This document shows positions 19,301 through 26,231 of a stretch of DNA of 64,000 bases, piece by piece (the stretch's first letter is position 1; every line of letters starts with the position of its first letter). The position numbers and the translations under genes were made by a program. Location: contig JAICSH010000004.1 in NCBI GenBank assembly GCA_025936995.1, positions 1-64,000 of the forward strand, read 5' to 3'. Below the pieces are notes generated by a model. The model saw nothing but the letters and a program-made list of their open reading frames with translations, made no database searches and was not told the origin of the DNA. The stretch is from Thermoleophilia bacterium. Its GTDB lineage: Bacteria; Actinomycetota; Thermoleophilia; Gaiellales; Gaiellaceae.

Positions 19301-21242
19301 GCGCGCCCGCCAGGAGGCCGAGGCCGCGACGCAGGCTAAGAGCGCGTTCCTCGCGACGATGAGCCACGAGATCAGGACGCCGATGAACGCCGTGATCGGA
19401 ATGACCGATCTCCTGCTGGGCACCGAGCTCACGGGGGAGCAGCGCGAATTCGCCGAGGTCGTGCACTCGAGCGGCGACGCGCTGCTGCACGTGATCGACG
19501 ACATCCTCGACTACTCCAAGATCGAGGCCGGCAAGCTCGATCTCGAGCACGCGCCGTTCAACCTCCGGGACTGCGTCGAAGGCGCGCTCGACATCGTCGC
19601 ACCGCGAGCGTGGGAGAAGGAGCTCGAGCTCGGCTGCCTCATCGACGAAGGCGCGCCCGCGGGGGTCCTCGGCGACGAGGCCCGGCTGCGTCAGGTGCTC
19701 CTGAACCTGCTCTCGAACGCGGTCAAGTTCACCGAGCGTGGCGAGGTCATGGTGCTGGTCGACGCCGACGAGTCCGCGGCCGGCGCGCGCCGGATCGAGC
19801 TCGCCGTCCGCGACACCGGGATCGGGATCCCGGCCGACAGGATGGACGACCTCTTCACCTCCTTCAGCCAGGTCGACGCGTCCACGACCCGCCGCTTCGG
19901 AGGCACGGGACTGGGCCTTGCCATCTCGAAGCGGCTCGTCGAGCTGATGGGCGGCACGATCTCCGTCGAGAGCGAGCAGGGGAAAGGCTCGATCTTCCGC
20001 ATCTCGCTGCCGGCTCAGGCGGCAGAGGTACCGGCGAAGATCCCGCTCGACGAGGGACTCCCACACCTCGCCGGCAAGCGGATCCTCGTCGTCGACGACA
20101 ACGCGACGAACCGGGAGATCGTCACCCGCCACGCGCGGTCGTGGGGGATGGAGCCCGTCGCGATCGAGCTCCCGGCGGCAGCGCTCGAGCTGATCGAGAA
20201 CGGGGAGCCGTTCGACGTCGCCGTCCTCGACATGATGATGCCCGGGATGGATGGGCTCGCCCTCGCCGGCGAGATCCGGAGCCGGCGCAGCGCGCAGGAG
20301 CTCCCGCTCCTTCTGCTCACCTCGCTCGGCCGCCTGCCGCAGACGGAATCGAGCAGCGTCTTCTCGGCTCAGCTCTCGAAACCGCTGAAGGCGTCGCAGC
20401 TCTACAACACGCTCCTGCAGCTGCTCACGGTGGGCGGGACAGGAGGGGGAGAGGAGGTCGAGGCGGTGACGGACGGAAAGCTCGCGAGATCGGCGCTGCG
20501 GATCCTGCTCGCCGAGGACAACGCGATGAACCAGAAGGTCGCGCTGCGGCTCCTCGAGCGGCTCGGCTACCGCGCCGACGTCGCGACGACCGGGCTCGAG
20601 GCGATCGGTGCGCTCGAGCGGCAGCCGTACGACGTGATCCTGATGGACGTGCAGATGCCCGAGCTCGACGGCCTCGATGCGACGCGCCGGATCTGCGAGC
20701 GCTGGCCGGCGGAGAGCCGCCCGCACATCATCGCGATGACCGCGAACGCCCTCCCCGAGGATCGTGAGGCGTGCTTCGCGGCCGGCATGAACGACTACGT
20801 GGCGAAGCCGATCCGCTCCGAGGAGCTCGCGGCCGCCCTCAAGCGCGCGAAACCGCTCCGGAACGGTGACGCCGCCCCTGCGCCCGCCGGTTCCGTGAGC
20901 CTCGACGCCGGCGCGCTCGAGAACCTGCGAGATCTCGGGGGCGCCGCCTTTCTCGGCGAGGTGGTCGACGCCTTCCTCGCGGACGCGCCCGAGCTGATCG
21001 CGACGCTCCGCCGCGCGCTCGACGAGCGGAGCCACGAGGAGCTGCGGCGCGCGGCACACACGCTGAAGTCGAACGGCGCGACGCTCGGGGCCGAGGGGTT
21101 CGCGGAGCTGTGTCGCACCCTCGAGCAGCGCGCGAAGTCCGGCGAGCTCGACGGCGCGGAGGAGCTCGTCGGCCGGATCGAGCAGGAGTACCGCCCGCTC
21201 GAGGAGGCCCTCGTCGCTCTCCGGACGGAGCCCGTCCCGTGA
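13338..21242 (+). CDS. Giant hybrid histidine kinase with 11 GAF domains, PAS, two receivers and HPt
   Basis: This 2,634-residue protein has no predicted membrane segment or signal peptide. Order: GAF1 (about 20-185), nine near-identical tandem GAFs of 167-172 residues (about 190-1705), a divergent GAF11 (1710-1870), PAS (1878-1990), HisKA with phospho-acceptor H2010 (SHEIRTP), HATPase_c (about 2110-2235; N-box LLSNAVKF, GTGLGLAIS), REC1 (phospho-acceptor D2298), REC2 (D2437), and HPt (H2574 in AAHTLKSNG). All catalytic motifs look intact. Short helical linkers carrying NARLVHETRQRNAEL join the GAF units. GTG13338 follows GATACT 7 nt upstream, with no ribosome site. Its stop overlaps the next start as GTGA, so the receiver-cyclase downstream is its likely partner. 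Confidence 0.93.
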   Translation: MAGVEAERTRAAKVQDALYRVAELASAAQDMQEFYRAIHEIVGELMDARNFFIALYDEKRQLINWPYYVGDLDPDPPDPNAWLEFGEGDARGATAYVLRTGQPQILTYDRWQELIERGEIEPAGVMTEDSSWLGVPLAAEQESVGVLVVQSYTSERRYTEQDRELLAFVGQHVGAALSRARAIEETRQRNAELAVINSVQAAIAGELELEAIYDAVGDRIRDVFDAQAVQITMLDEATGLLHDTYIFERGERFQVEPYSPLGFTKHVLETGEPLLIVENLDIESERYGSRVDTGEKPKSVLFVPLIARGKPVGVVSLQNIDREHAFDDSDERLLTTLSSSLSVALENARLVHETRERNAELALINSVQSALAGELEMQAIYDVVGNKIQEIFDAQGVAIVTLDEPGSLLRYPFLIEHGKRLWPEPTGVAGFSRHVLESRESLLVNETFAAEAERYGATLVAGELPKAALYVPLFSRARATGVVMIENFEREHAFDDADQRLLTTLAGSLSVALENARLVHETRQRNAELALINSVQEALAGELDLQAIYDVVGDKIQEIFDAQVVDIGIYDEASGLIHFPYTIERGKRFPDEPFELIGFRKHVMETGEPLLLNEKMMEAVEHYGNPAVLAGELAKSWLGVPLVAGGRPAGVISLQNVDREHAFGESDEQLLETLAGSLSVALENARLVHETRQRNAELALINSVQEGIAGELDAQAIYDVVGDKIQEIFDAQVVDIGIFDFAAGLTRYPYTIEKGVRFPADRRAPISGSPLNLQVIQTKAPVLVNDVPASELERGEALPVVQGEPALSVLFAPLITGDEVRGRISLQNLDRTNAFTENNVRLLTTLASSLSVALENARLVHETRQRNAELGLINSVQDAIAGELETQAIYDAVGDRIQQIFDAQVVAIRTLDAATGLVHARYIIERGERLQEEPMTPVGFTKNVLETRESVLVGENLTDVADQFGSEVVAGVAPQSVLFVPLIARGEATGVLSLQNIDREHAFSASDQQLLETLAGSLSVALENARLVHETRQRNAELALINGVQDAIAGELDSQAIYDAVGDRIQEVFDAQAVFISTVDEASGHMEFPYIIERGERLTADPAPPGGVSRHVLETGESLLLTDVDAEIDQYGSTILAGDWPKSSVFVPLVTSGRTTGIISLQNVDRAYAFSESDRQLLETLAGSLSVALENARLVHETRQRNAELALINGVQEAIAGELDPQAIYEAVGDRIQEIFDAQAVTIETLDETTGLMHYPYLIERDMRLQTDPGPTGGFSKHVLETREPLLLVENIQAEAERYGSSILAGEMAKSVLYVPLVTGGKPVGAISLQNVDREHAFGKSDQQLLMTLAGSLSVALENARLVHETRQRNAELALISGVQDAIAGELDQQAIYDAVGNKIQEVFDAQAAMIIMLDEASGQAVTPYAIERGERQQWEPMAPWGFVKHVLERREPLLINEDVVGEAARLGFAPRIVGDVAKSILFVPLVAGGRATGVISLQNVDREHAFGSSDQQLLETLAGSLSVALENARLVHETRQRNAELGLINGVQDAIAGELDSQAIYDAVGDKIRDAFDAQVVSIATVDDAAGLIQYPYLIERGARLQAEPRPMAGFAKHVLETREPLLIAENLDAEAERYGSTVVAGENAKSVLFVPLVAGGKATGVISLQNIDREHAFSESDRQLLTTVAGSVSGALENARLVSETRQRVGELATVNSIGQALASQLELDGLIELVGEQVRETFDADIAYVALHDQAAGRIEFAYHYEAGDLQLPAPMEYGEGLTSQILESRAPLLLNREGQREKGAMVGTPARSYLGVPILLGSRSIGVISVQSIEEDGRFTEADAGLLSTIAANVGVAIQNARLFTEIERQRQYLESLVAISPAAVVVMDVEEIVTDWNPAAAELFGYSADEAVGRHVDDLVFGSSRFDTDEGRELTREAMTTGRAQRITQRRRRDGSLVDVELMLVPLTVDGSHAGLLAIYHDVTELQRARQEAEAATQAKSAFLATMSHEIRTPMNAVIGMTDLLLGTELTGEQREFAEVVHSSGDALLHVIDDILDYSKIEAGKLDLEHAPFNLRDCVEGALDIVAPRAWEKELELGCLIDEGAPAGVLGDEARLRQVLLNLLSNAVKFTERGEVMVLVDADESAAGARRIELAVRDTGIGIPADRMDDLFTSFSQVDASTTRRFGGTGLGLAISKRLVELMGGTISVESEQGKGSIFRISLPAQAAEVPAKIPLDEGLPHLAGKRILVVDDNATNREIVTRHARSWGMEPVAIELPAAALELIENGEPFDVAVLDMMMPGMDGLALAGEIRSRRSAQELPLLLLTSLGRLPQTESSSVFSAQLSKPLKASQLYNTLLQLLTVGGTGGGEEVEAVTDGKLARSALRILLAEDNAMNQKVALRLLERLGYRADVATTGLEAIGALERQPYDVILMDVQMPELDGLDATRRICERWPAESRPHIIAMTANALPEDREACFAAGMNDYVAKPIRSEELAAALKRAKPLRNGDAAPAPAGSVSLDAGALENLRDLGGAAFLGEVVDAFLADAPELIATLRRALDERSHEELRRAAHTLKSNGATLGAEGFAELCRTLEQRAKSGELDGAEELVGRIEQEYRPLEEALVALRTEPVP
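13923..18473 (+). repeat. Nine tandem ~504-bp GAF-encoding repeats
   Basis: Equivalent anchor codons of the INSVQ/INGVQ motif fall at 13923, 14427, 14931, 15438, 15954, 16458, 16959, 17463 and 17970, with the divergent GAF11 equivalent at 18474. The periods are 504, 504, 507, 516, 504, 501, 504, 507 and 504 bp, all multiples of three. The start of each unit (AIAGELDxQAIYDAVG) and its end (REHAF ... LAGSLSVALENARL) are nearly invariant, while the ligand-facing middle varies. Confidence 0.9.
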
Positions 21243-22303
21243 GTGCTCCGGGGCCTGCGCCCGGCACGATCCTCATCGCCGACGACAACCGCGTGAACCG
21301 GCTCCTGCTCGCACGTGGGCTCGAGCACATGGGACACATGATCGTCTTCGCGGAGCACGGCGCGGAGGCGCTCGACCTGTTGCGCGGGCAGCGGTTCGAC
21401 CTCCTGCTGCTCGACGTCCTCATGCCCGAGCTCGACGGCTACGAGGTGCTCGCGAAGCTGAAGGACGACCCGCATCTCCGCGACCTCCCCGTGGTCGTGA
21501 CGTCGGCGCTCGACGAGATCGACAGCGTCGTGCGCTGCCTCGAGATGGGAGCTGAGGACTACCTGACGAAGCCGGTCAACCCCGTTCTCCTCAACGCGCG
21601 GATCAACGCAAGCCTCGAGAAGAAGCGCCTCCGCGACCAGCAGCGGGAGCTGATCAGCAAGTTCGCGACGAAGGAGGTGGCGGAGGACCTGCTGACCTCG
21701 GGCTTCTCGCTCGGTGGGCAGTACGTCGAGGCGGCGGCGATGTTCTGCGACATTCGCTCCTTCACGACGATCTCGGAGTCCCGCGAGCCGGCCGAGACGA
21801 TCGAGCTCCTCAACGACTACTACACGCTGATGATGGACGCGATCATGGGCGAGGGCGGGGTCGTCAACCAGATGATCGGCGACGGCCTGATGGCGATCTT
21901 CGGGGCGCCGGTCCCGCGGGACGACCACCGGCAGGCCGCCGTGCTCGCCGCGCGTCAGATGGTCGAGCTGATCCGGCTCTTCAACGAGGACCAGGCTGCG
22001 CGGGACAAGGTGCAGATCCGGATCGGCGTCGGGATCGCATCCGGCCGGGTCGTCGCGGGCTATACGGGCACGTACAACCGGGCGACGTACACGTGCGTCG
22101 GCGACACCGTCAATGTCGCAGCGCGGCTCGAGGCGCACACGAAGGAGCTCGACCGTCCGATCCTGATCGACGAGAACACGCGGCTCGGCCTCGCGGACGG
22201 GATCGCCGTCGAGGCGCAGGGCGAGGTGCTCATGAAGGGCAAGACCGAGCCGACGAAGGTCTACGCCGTGCTCGACGACGCGGTAGTCGCCGAGACCGCC
22301 TGA
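21239..22303 (+). CDS. Receiver-domain class III nucleotide cyclase
   Basis: A 354-residue response regulator. The N-terminal REC domain (about 8-125) has LIADDNRVN, phospho-acceptor Asp in LLLLDVLMPELDG, and the KPVNP lysine. A short helical linker leads to a class III cyclase domain (about 165-345). Metal Asps are in FCDIRSFT and GDGLMAIFG, and transition-state Asn/Arg are in DTVNVAARLE. All are kept, so it is likely active; Asp in VGDTVN favours ATP as substrate. GTG21239 overlaps the kinase stop (GTGA), implying coupled translation and phosphotransfer from the GAF-array kinase (inference). Confidence 0.9.
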   Translation: MSAPGPAPGTILIADDNRVNRLLLARGLEHMGHMIVFAEHGAEALDLLRGQRFDLLLLDVLMPELDGYEVLAKLKDDPHLRDLPVVVTSALDEIDSVVRCLEMGAEDYLTKPVNPVLLNARINASLEKKRLRDQQRELISKFATKEVAEDLLTSGFSLGGQYVEAAAMFCDIRSFTTISESREPAETIELLNDYYTLMMDAIMGEGGVVNQMIGDGLMAIFGAPVPRDDHRQAAVLAARQMVELIRLFNEDQAARDKVQIRIGVGIASGRVVAGYTGTYNRATYTCVGDTVNVAARLEAHTKELDRPILIDENTRLGLADGIAVEAQGEVLMKGKTEPTKVYAVLDDAVVAETA

Positions 22304-22331
22304 CCCGCAACTCGCGAGTGCCGCCCGCGTC

Positions 22332-22337
22332 TAACCT
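22332..22337 (+). promoter_or_regulatory. Putative leaderless -10 (TAACCT) of fabF
   Basis: TAACCT is followed by 6 nt and then ATG22344. There is no Shine-Dalgarno, so the transcript probably starts at or next to the initiation codon. Confidence 0.5.
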
Positions 22338-22343
22338 CGCGGG

Positions 22344-23573
22344 ATGAAGAGGGTGGTCGTGACCGGGCTGGGCGCCGTGACGCCGATCGGCGCCGATGCG
22401 CCGACGACCTGGCGCGCGGCTCTCGCCGGCGAGAGCGGCATCGACTTCATCCGCTCCTTCGACGCGAGCGCGTTCCCGGTGCGCATCGCCGCGGAGGTGA
22501 AGGACTTCGACCCGGCGCAGGTCGCCTCGCCTAAGGACGCGCGGAGGCTCGACCGCAACGTCCTGCTCGCGCTCGGCGCGGGGCGGGAAGCCGTCGCGGA
22601 CGCTGCGCTCGACGGCGCCTATCCGTCGAATCGTGTCGGGATCCTCTTCGGCACGGCGATCGGGGGCATCAGCGGGATCGTCGAGCAGGTGGATGTGCTG
22701 CGCGAGCGCGGCCCGGATCGGGTCGCCCCGACCTTCATCCCGAACGTGCTCGTGGACACGGCGAGTGGCCAGCTCGCGATCGCGCTCGGGTTCCGCGGCC
22801 CGAACTACGCACCGGTGTCCGCCTGCGCGACGGGTTCGACCGCGGTCGGCGAGGCGGCGGAGCTGATCCGCCGGGGAGACGCGGACGCCGTCCTGGCCGG
22901 CGGCTCCGAGGCGTGCCTCACCCCGTTGATCCTCGCTGGCTTCTGCGCGATGCGAGGCCTCGCCGCCGAGGAGGAGCACCCGCCGCGCGCGTCCCGCCCC
23001 TTCGACGCGACGCGCGCCGGCTTCGTGATGGGGGAGGGCGCCTGCGTGCTCGTGCTCGAGGAGCTCGAGGCCGCGGAGCGGCGCGGCGCAACGATCTACG
23101 CCGAGATCCTCGGCTACGGGATGTCGAACGACGCGCACCACCTCGCGCAGCCGGATCCCGAGTCCGTCGGCGTGGCCGAGATGATGCGCCACGCGCTCGA
23201 TCGCGCCGGCGTCGAGCCCGAGCGGATCGGCTACATCAACGCGCACGGCACCTCGACGCCGCTCGGCGACGCGGCCGAGACGCGGGCGATCAAGGAGGTG
23301 TTCGGCGGGCACGCGCGCAGCCTCGCCGTCTCCTCGACGAAGTCCGTCACCGGCCACTGCTTCGGCGCCGCCGGCGCGATCGAGGCGATGATGTGCGTCC
23401 TCGCCGTCCGTGACGGCGTGCTGCCGCCGACGATGAACTACGTCCACCCCGATCCCGACTGCGACCTCGACTACGTGCCGAACGAGGCGCGACGGTTGCA
23501 GGTCGAGGTCGCCCTCTCGAACGCGATGGGGCTCGGCGGGCACAACGGCTGCGTCCTCGTCGGGAAGGTCTAA
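22344..23573 (+). CDS. fabF: 3-oxoacyl-ACP synthase II (FabF)
   Basis: A 409-residue condensing enzyme of fatty-acid elongation. The catalytic triad is visible: C161 (SACATGS), H301 (NAHGTSTPLGD) and H338 (SVTGHCFGAAG). The start MKRVVVTGLGAVTPIG is typical and the length is normal for FabF. It condenses malonyl-ACP with acyl-ACP in the cytosol. No other fab genes are adjacent, so it could instead serve a specialised lipid or polyketide pathway; the sequence looks like housekeeping FabF. Confidence 0.93.
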   Translation: MKRVVVTGLGAVTPIGADAPTTWRAALAGESGIDFIRSFDASAFPVRIAAEVKDFDPAQVASPKDARRLDRNVLLALGAGREAVADAALDGAYPSNRVGILFGTAIGGISGIVEQVDVLRERGPDRVAPTFIPNVLVDTASGQLAIALGFRGPNYAPVSACATGSTAVGEAAELIRRGDADAVLAGGSEACLTPLILAGFCAMRGLAAEEEHPPRASRPFDATRAGFVMGEGACVLVLEELEAAERRGATIYAEILGYGMSNDAHHLAQPDPESVGVAEMMRHALDRAGVEPERIGYINAHGTSTPLGDAAETRAIKEVFGGHARSLAVSSTKSVTGHCFGAAGAIEAMMCVLAVRDGVLPPTMNYVHPDPDCDLDYVPNEARRLQVEVALSNAMGLGGHNGCVLVGKV

Positions 23574-23576
23574 GCG

Positions 23577-24203
23577 ATGGGGTGGGAGGGACCGCCCGCT
23601 CCATACCGGATCGAGACGGAGCGGCTCGTGATCCGGTGCTACGAGCCGCGCGACACGCCACTCGTCAAGGAGGCAATCGAGTCGAGCCTCGAGCACCTTC
23701 GAGCGTGGATGCCGTGGGCTCACGACGAGCCGCAGACGCTCGAGGAGAAGCTCGAGCTCGTGAAGTACTTCCGCTCGAACTTCGACATCGGCGAGAACTT
23801 CACGTACGGGATCTTCGACTCCGGCGAGTCCGAGGTCCTGGGAGGGACGGGGCTGCATCCGCGGATCGGCCCGGGCGGGCTCGAGATCGGCTACTGGATC
23901 CGCGCGAGCGCGACGCGGCAAGGCTTCACGACGGAGTCGACGGCGGCGCTGACGCGCGCCGGCTTCGAGATCTGCGGGGCCGACCGCATCGAGATCCGGA
24001 TCGAGCCGGGCAACACCGCGAGCTTCGGCGTCCCGCACAAGCTCGGGTTCGCCGAGGAGGCCACGCTCCGCCGCCGACTGCCGTCCCGCGAGGGCTCCGA
24101 GCTCCGTGACGTCACGATCTTCACGATGTTCCGCGAGGACTTCGATCCTGCGATCGCGCCGGGGATCCGCGCCTTCGACGCGCGCGGAGAGCAGCTCATC
24201 TAG
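23577..24203 (+). CDS. RimJ/RimL-type GNAT acetyltransferase
   Basis: A 208-residue GNAT (Acetyltransf_3 type). It starts YRIETERLVIRCYEPRDT; a GLEIGYWIRASATRQGFTTE acetyl-CoA-binding region lies mid-protein, and GNTASFGVPHKLGF is near the end. This subgroup modifies protein N-termini or small molecules; the substrate is unknown. It starts 3 nt after fabF. The stop shares CTAG (24200-24203) with the convergent HAD gene. Confidence 0.88.
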   Translation: MGWEGPPAPYRIETERLVIRCYEPRDTPLVKEAIESSLEHLRAWMPWAHDEPQTLEEKLELVKYFRSNFDIGENFTYGIFDSGESEVLGGTGLHPRIGPGGLEIGYWIRASATRQGFTTESTAALTRAGFEICGADRIEIRIEPGNTASFGVPHKLGFAEEATLRRRLPSREGSELRDVTIFTMFREDFDPAIAPGIRAFDARGEQLI

Positions 24204-24847
24204 CCCAGCAGCACGTCGACCGTGAGCTCGTCGAGCGAGCGGACGACTGCGTCGGCGAGCCGGAGGGCCTCTTCGTCGGGCGGATAGGCCGCGTTCGGGA
24301 TCGCCACGACGCGCATCCCCGCCGACTTCGCGGAGCGAATGCCGGAATGTGAGTCCTCGACGGCCGCGCACCGCTCCGGCGCGCCGCCGAGGCGTCGGGC
24401 GGCTTCGAGATAGACGTCCGGCGCGGGCTTGCCGCGCGCGACCTCCTCCGAGGAGACGGTCGCGCGGAAGCACTCCGCGATCCCGGCGAGCTCGAGCACC
24501 TCCTCGAACACCTCGCGGCTCGAGGAGGACGCGAGCGCGAGCGGGAACGCGTCGGCGGTCCGGCGCACGGCCTCCACCGCTCCGGGCAGCAGCGGCAGCT
24601 CGCGCCGGTACGCGTCGAGCATCCGCCGCACGACCTCGCTGTTGATCTCGTCCGGATCGTCGGGAACGCGGGCCTCCTCGTGGAGGAATCGCGACCACTC
24701 CGGCGCGCTCATCCCCATCATCGCCCGCTGGACGTCCTCGTCGTAGCGGCCGCCGTGCTCGCGGACGTAGTGCTCCCGCACCGCGTCCCACACCTCCTCG
24801 GACCGGAGCAGCACCCCGTCGAGGTCGAAGACGACGGCCTCGGTCAC
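24200..24847 (-). CDS. HAD-superfamily phosphatase (beta-phosphoglucomutase-like)
   Basis: A 215-residue HAD hydrolase. Motif I is VVFDLDGVLL (nucleophile Asp about residue 8), with a helical cap about 15-80, motif II LASSSS, motif III Lys in ARGKPAPDVY, and motif IV AVEDSHSGI. Such proteins dephosphorylate sugar phosphates or similar. It is translationally coupled to the flavin reductase upstream (ATGA overlap at 24844-24847) and shares CTAG with the GNAT gene on the other side. Confidence 0.9.
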   Translation of the reverse strand: MTEAVVFDLDGVLLRSEEVWDAVREHYVREHGGRYDEDVQRAMMGMSAPEWSRFLHEEARVPDDPDEINSEVVRRMLDAYRRELPLLPGAVEAVRRTADAFPLALASSSSREVFEEVLELAGIAECFRATVSSEEVARGKPAPDVYLEAARRLGGAPERCAAVEDSHSGIRSAKSAGMRVVAIPNAAYPPDEEALRLADAVVRSLDELTVDVLLG

Positions 24848-25314
24848 ACCGAGTGGTACGTGCTCTCGCGATAGACGAGCGCGTGATGCGACGGCCCGTG
24901 CTCGAGCGAGAGGACGTCGGCGATGAAGAACGTGTGGTCGCCCGCGTCCGCCTCGGCACGCGTCTCGGCCTCGATCCAGCCGAGCGCTCCCTCGATCAGC
25001 GGCGCGATCTGCCCCTCTCGAGTCGGGACGCCCTGCCAGTGGACGATCGGCGGGTAGCCGGCTGCGAAGCGGCGGGCGAGCTCCTCCTGCTCGGCGCCGA
25101 GGAGGCTGACCGCGAAGCGTCCGGCGCTGCGCAGGAGCTCGTAGCAGGAGGCGTCCTTGCCGATCGAGACCCCGATCAGCGGGGGCTCGAGGGAGAGCGA
25201 GACGAGGGACGAGACCGTGACGCCCATCCGGTCGCCGTCGACGTCGACGCTGAGGATGGAGACGCCGTGCGGCCAGAGCCGCATCAGCGCCCGGAGGTCG
25301 TCTCCCGTCGTCAT
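24844..25314 (-). CDS. Flavin reductase-domain protein
   Basis: A 156-residue split-barrel FMN-binding protein of the flavin reductase (RutF/HpaC-like) family. Signs are ALMRLWPHGVSILSV at the start, TVSSLVSLSLEPPLIGVSI, and a FAVSLLGAEQEELARRFA helix, with a GDHTFFIADV C-terminal strand. It supplies reduced flavin to a monooxygenase or acts alone as an oxidoreductase; no partner monooxygenase is near. TAGCGT lies 7 nt before ATG25314. Confidence 0.88.
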   Translation of the reverse strand: MTTGDDLRALMRLWPHGVSILSVDVDGDRMGVTVSSLVSLSLEPPLIGVSIGKDASCYELLRSAGRFAVSLLGAEQEELARRFAAGYPPIVHWQGVPTREGQIAPLIEGALGWIEAETRAEADAGDHTFFIADVLSLEHGPSHHALVYRESTYHSV

Positions 25315-25321
25315 GGGAGCA

Positions 25322-25327
25322 ACGCTA
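25322..25327 (-). promoter_or_regulatory. Putative leaderless -10 (TAGCGT)
   Basis: A hexamer on the minus strand lies 7 nt before ATG25314 of the flavin-reductase/HAD unit. No ribosome site is seen. Confidence 0.45.
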
Positions 25328-25333
25328 CAGCGA

Positions 25334-25418
25334 CGGCGGGGGTGAGATTTGAACTCACGGAGCCCGAAGGCTCAGCGGTTTTCAAGACCGCCCCGTTAGA
25401 CCGCTCCGGCACCCCGCC
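25334..25418 (-). tRNA. tRNA-Ser (anticodon TGA)
   Basis: Class II tRNA on the minus strand. The acceptor GGCGGGG at the 5' end (25418-25412) pairs with CCCCGCC (25341-25335), and the discriminator is G (complement of 25334). The anticodon loop CTTGAAA gives TGA, reading UCA. The variable arm GAGCCTTCGGGCTC is clear. Its 5' half and upstream flank are duplicated at 25487-25540. Confidence 0.95.
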
Positions 25419-25437
25419 GTGGCGTCTAGTGTCGCAG
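25384..25437 (-). repeat. Direct repeat copy 1: 5' half of tRNA-Ser(TGA) plus upstream flank
   Basis: It is identical to 25487-25540 except for one base (C25394 versus T25497), offset 103 bp. It runs from the anticodon loop outward through the acceptor 5' strand and 19 nt of upstream sequence. Confidence 0.9.
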
Positions 25438-25455
25438 GAGGGAGAAGGAGGGGGC

Positions 25456-25484
25456 CCGTGGGGGAACCAAGGGTTCCCCCACGG
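25456..25484. repeat. 13-bp perfect hairpin between the tRNA repeats
   Basis: Arms CCGTGGGGGAACC (25456-25468) and GGTTCCCCCACGG (25472-25484) pair perfectly with a 3-nt loop. It lies in the 49 bp separating the two tRNA half-copies. It could be a terminator or a mark of the duplication event. Confidence 0.75.
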
Positions 25485-25486
25485 TG

Positions 25487-25540
25487 AAGACCGCCCTGTT
25501 AGACCGCTCCGGCACCCCGCCGTGGCGTCTAGTGTCGCAG
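25487..25540 (-). pseudogene. tRNA-Ser(TGA) 5'-half remnant
   Basis: Copy 2 of the 54-bp direct repeat. It contains the acceptor 5' strand, D-arm and 5' anticodon stem of tRNA-Ser, with no 3' half, so it cannot give a functional tRNA. It ends directly at the start of the MmcQ/YjbR-type gene and may carry a duplicated tRNA promoter. Confidence 0.85.
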
Positions 25541-25543
25541 CCG

Positions 25544-25945
25544 GTGGCGACCATGAAGGATCTCGACGGGCTCGCGCTCGGCATGCCCGAGGCGGCGAAG
25601 GAGGTCGAGGGCGGCCGGCCCACGTACAAGGTGCACGGGAAGATGTTCTGCTTCCACCGCAGCCGGCGGAAGGACGCGGTCGATCCGGAGACCGGCGAAC
25701 TGCTGGACGACGTCCTCGTCTTCCGCGTCGCCGATCTCGGCGTCAAGGAGATGCTGCTCTCGGATGCACGCGGCGTCTATTTCACGACGCCGCACTGGGA
25801 CGGCTACTCGGCCGTGCTCGTGCGGATCCGCGACCTCGACCGGCTCGATCGCGAGGAGCTGCGCGACCTCGTCGAGGAAGCGTGGCTGACGCGAGCGCAG
25901 AAGCGCCTCGCGAAGGCGTGGCTCGCAGGGCGCAGGGAGAGCTAG
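25544..25945 (+). CDS. MmcQ/YjbR-family protein
   Basis: A 133-residue small protein of the MmcQ/YjbR (CyaY-like fold) family. It has LDGLALGMPEAAKEVEGGRP at the start, KMFCFHRSRR, LLSDARGVYFTTPHW, and terminal LVEEAWLTRAQKRLAKAW. Members are thought to bind DNA or act in small-molecule responses; the role is unclear. Start GTG25544 gives MATMKDLDGLAL, in line with family N-termini; ATG25553 is the alternative. It begins 3 nt after the tRNA half-repeat. The stop shares CTAG (25942-25945) with the next, convergent gene. Confidence 0.82.
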   Translation: MATMKDLDGLALGMPEAAKEVEGGRPTYKVHGKMFCFHRSRRKDAVDPETGELLDDVLVFRVADLGVKEMLLSDARGVYFTTPHWDGYSAVLVRIRDLDRLDREELRDLVEEAWLTRAQKRLAKAWLAGRRES

Positions 25946-26070
25946 TCAGTACCACTCGACTGTTTTCGCCGATCGAGCTCGGCCTGCGCCCTCTGTGCGA
26001 GTTCGAGAAGCCGGCGGTTGTTGTCGTCCCACCGGGCCAGCTCAGCCTTCGTCATCCTCTTCTTCGCCAT
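25942..26070 (-). CDS. Short basic helical protein (42 residues)
   Basis: It reads MAKKRMTKAELARWDDNNRR and continues with an amphipathic LLELAQRAQAELDRRK helix. ATG26070 has a strong GAGGAGG site, so it is very likely translated. An in-frame ATG 48 nt further upstream would add 16 residues (MSRALGTSETSWSRRT) but lacks a ribosome site. A TATATT hexamer lies near 26130. There is no recognised family. It shares CTAG stops with the MmcQ gene. Confidence 0.65.
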   Translation of the reverse strand: MAKKRMTKAELARWDDNNRRLLELAQRAQAELDRRKQSSGTD

Positions 26071-26231
26071 CGTCCTCCTCGACCACGACGTCTCGGATGT
26101 CCCGAGTGCACGCGACATGTCGTTCAGGGTGAATATAGGCCGACGACTTCCTCTCGATACATCGCCGGCTCGGTCACGCTGCGAAGCTTCGCGGCCCGAA
26201 CCGGCGTCCGCAAGACGCTCTTTCGGACGTG

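Noticed and set aside
18384-21059. 891-codon minus-strand frame under the giant kinase (and a 776-codon one at 13074-15404)
   Set aside because: Shadows of the kinase frame. Their apparent repeats mirror the GAF repeats on the other strand.
25334-25540. Prophage or genomic-island attachment site at tRNA-Ser
   Set aside because: No integrase, excisionase or island lies between the repeats (49 bp apart), and the 5' rather than 3' tRNA half is duplicated.
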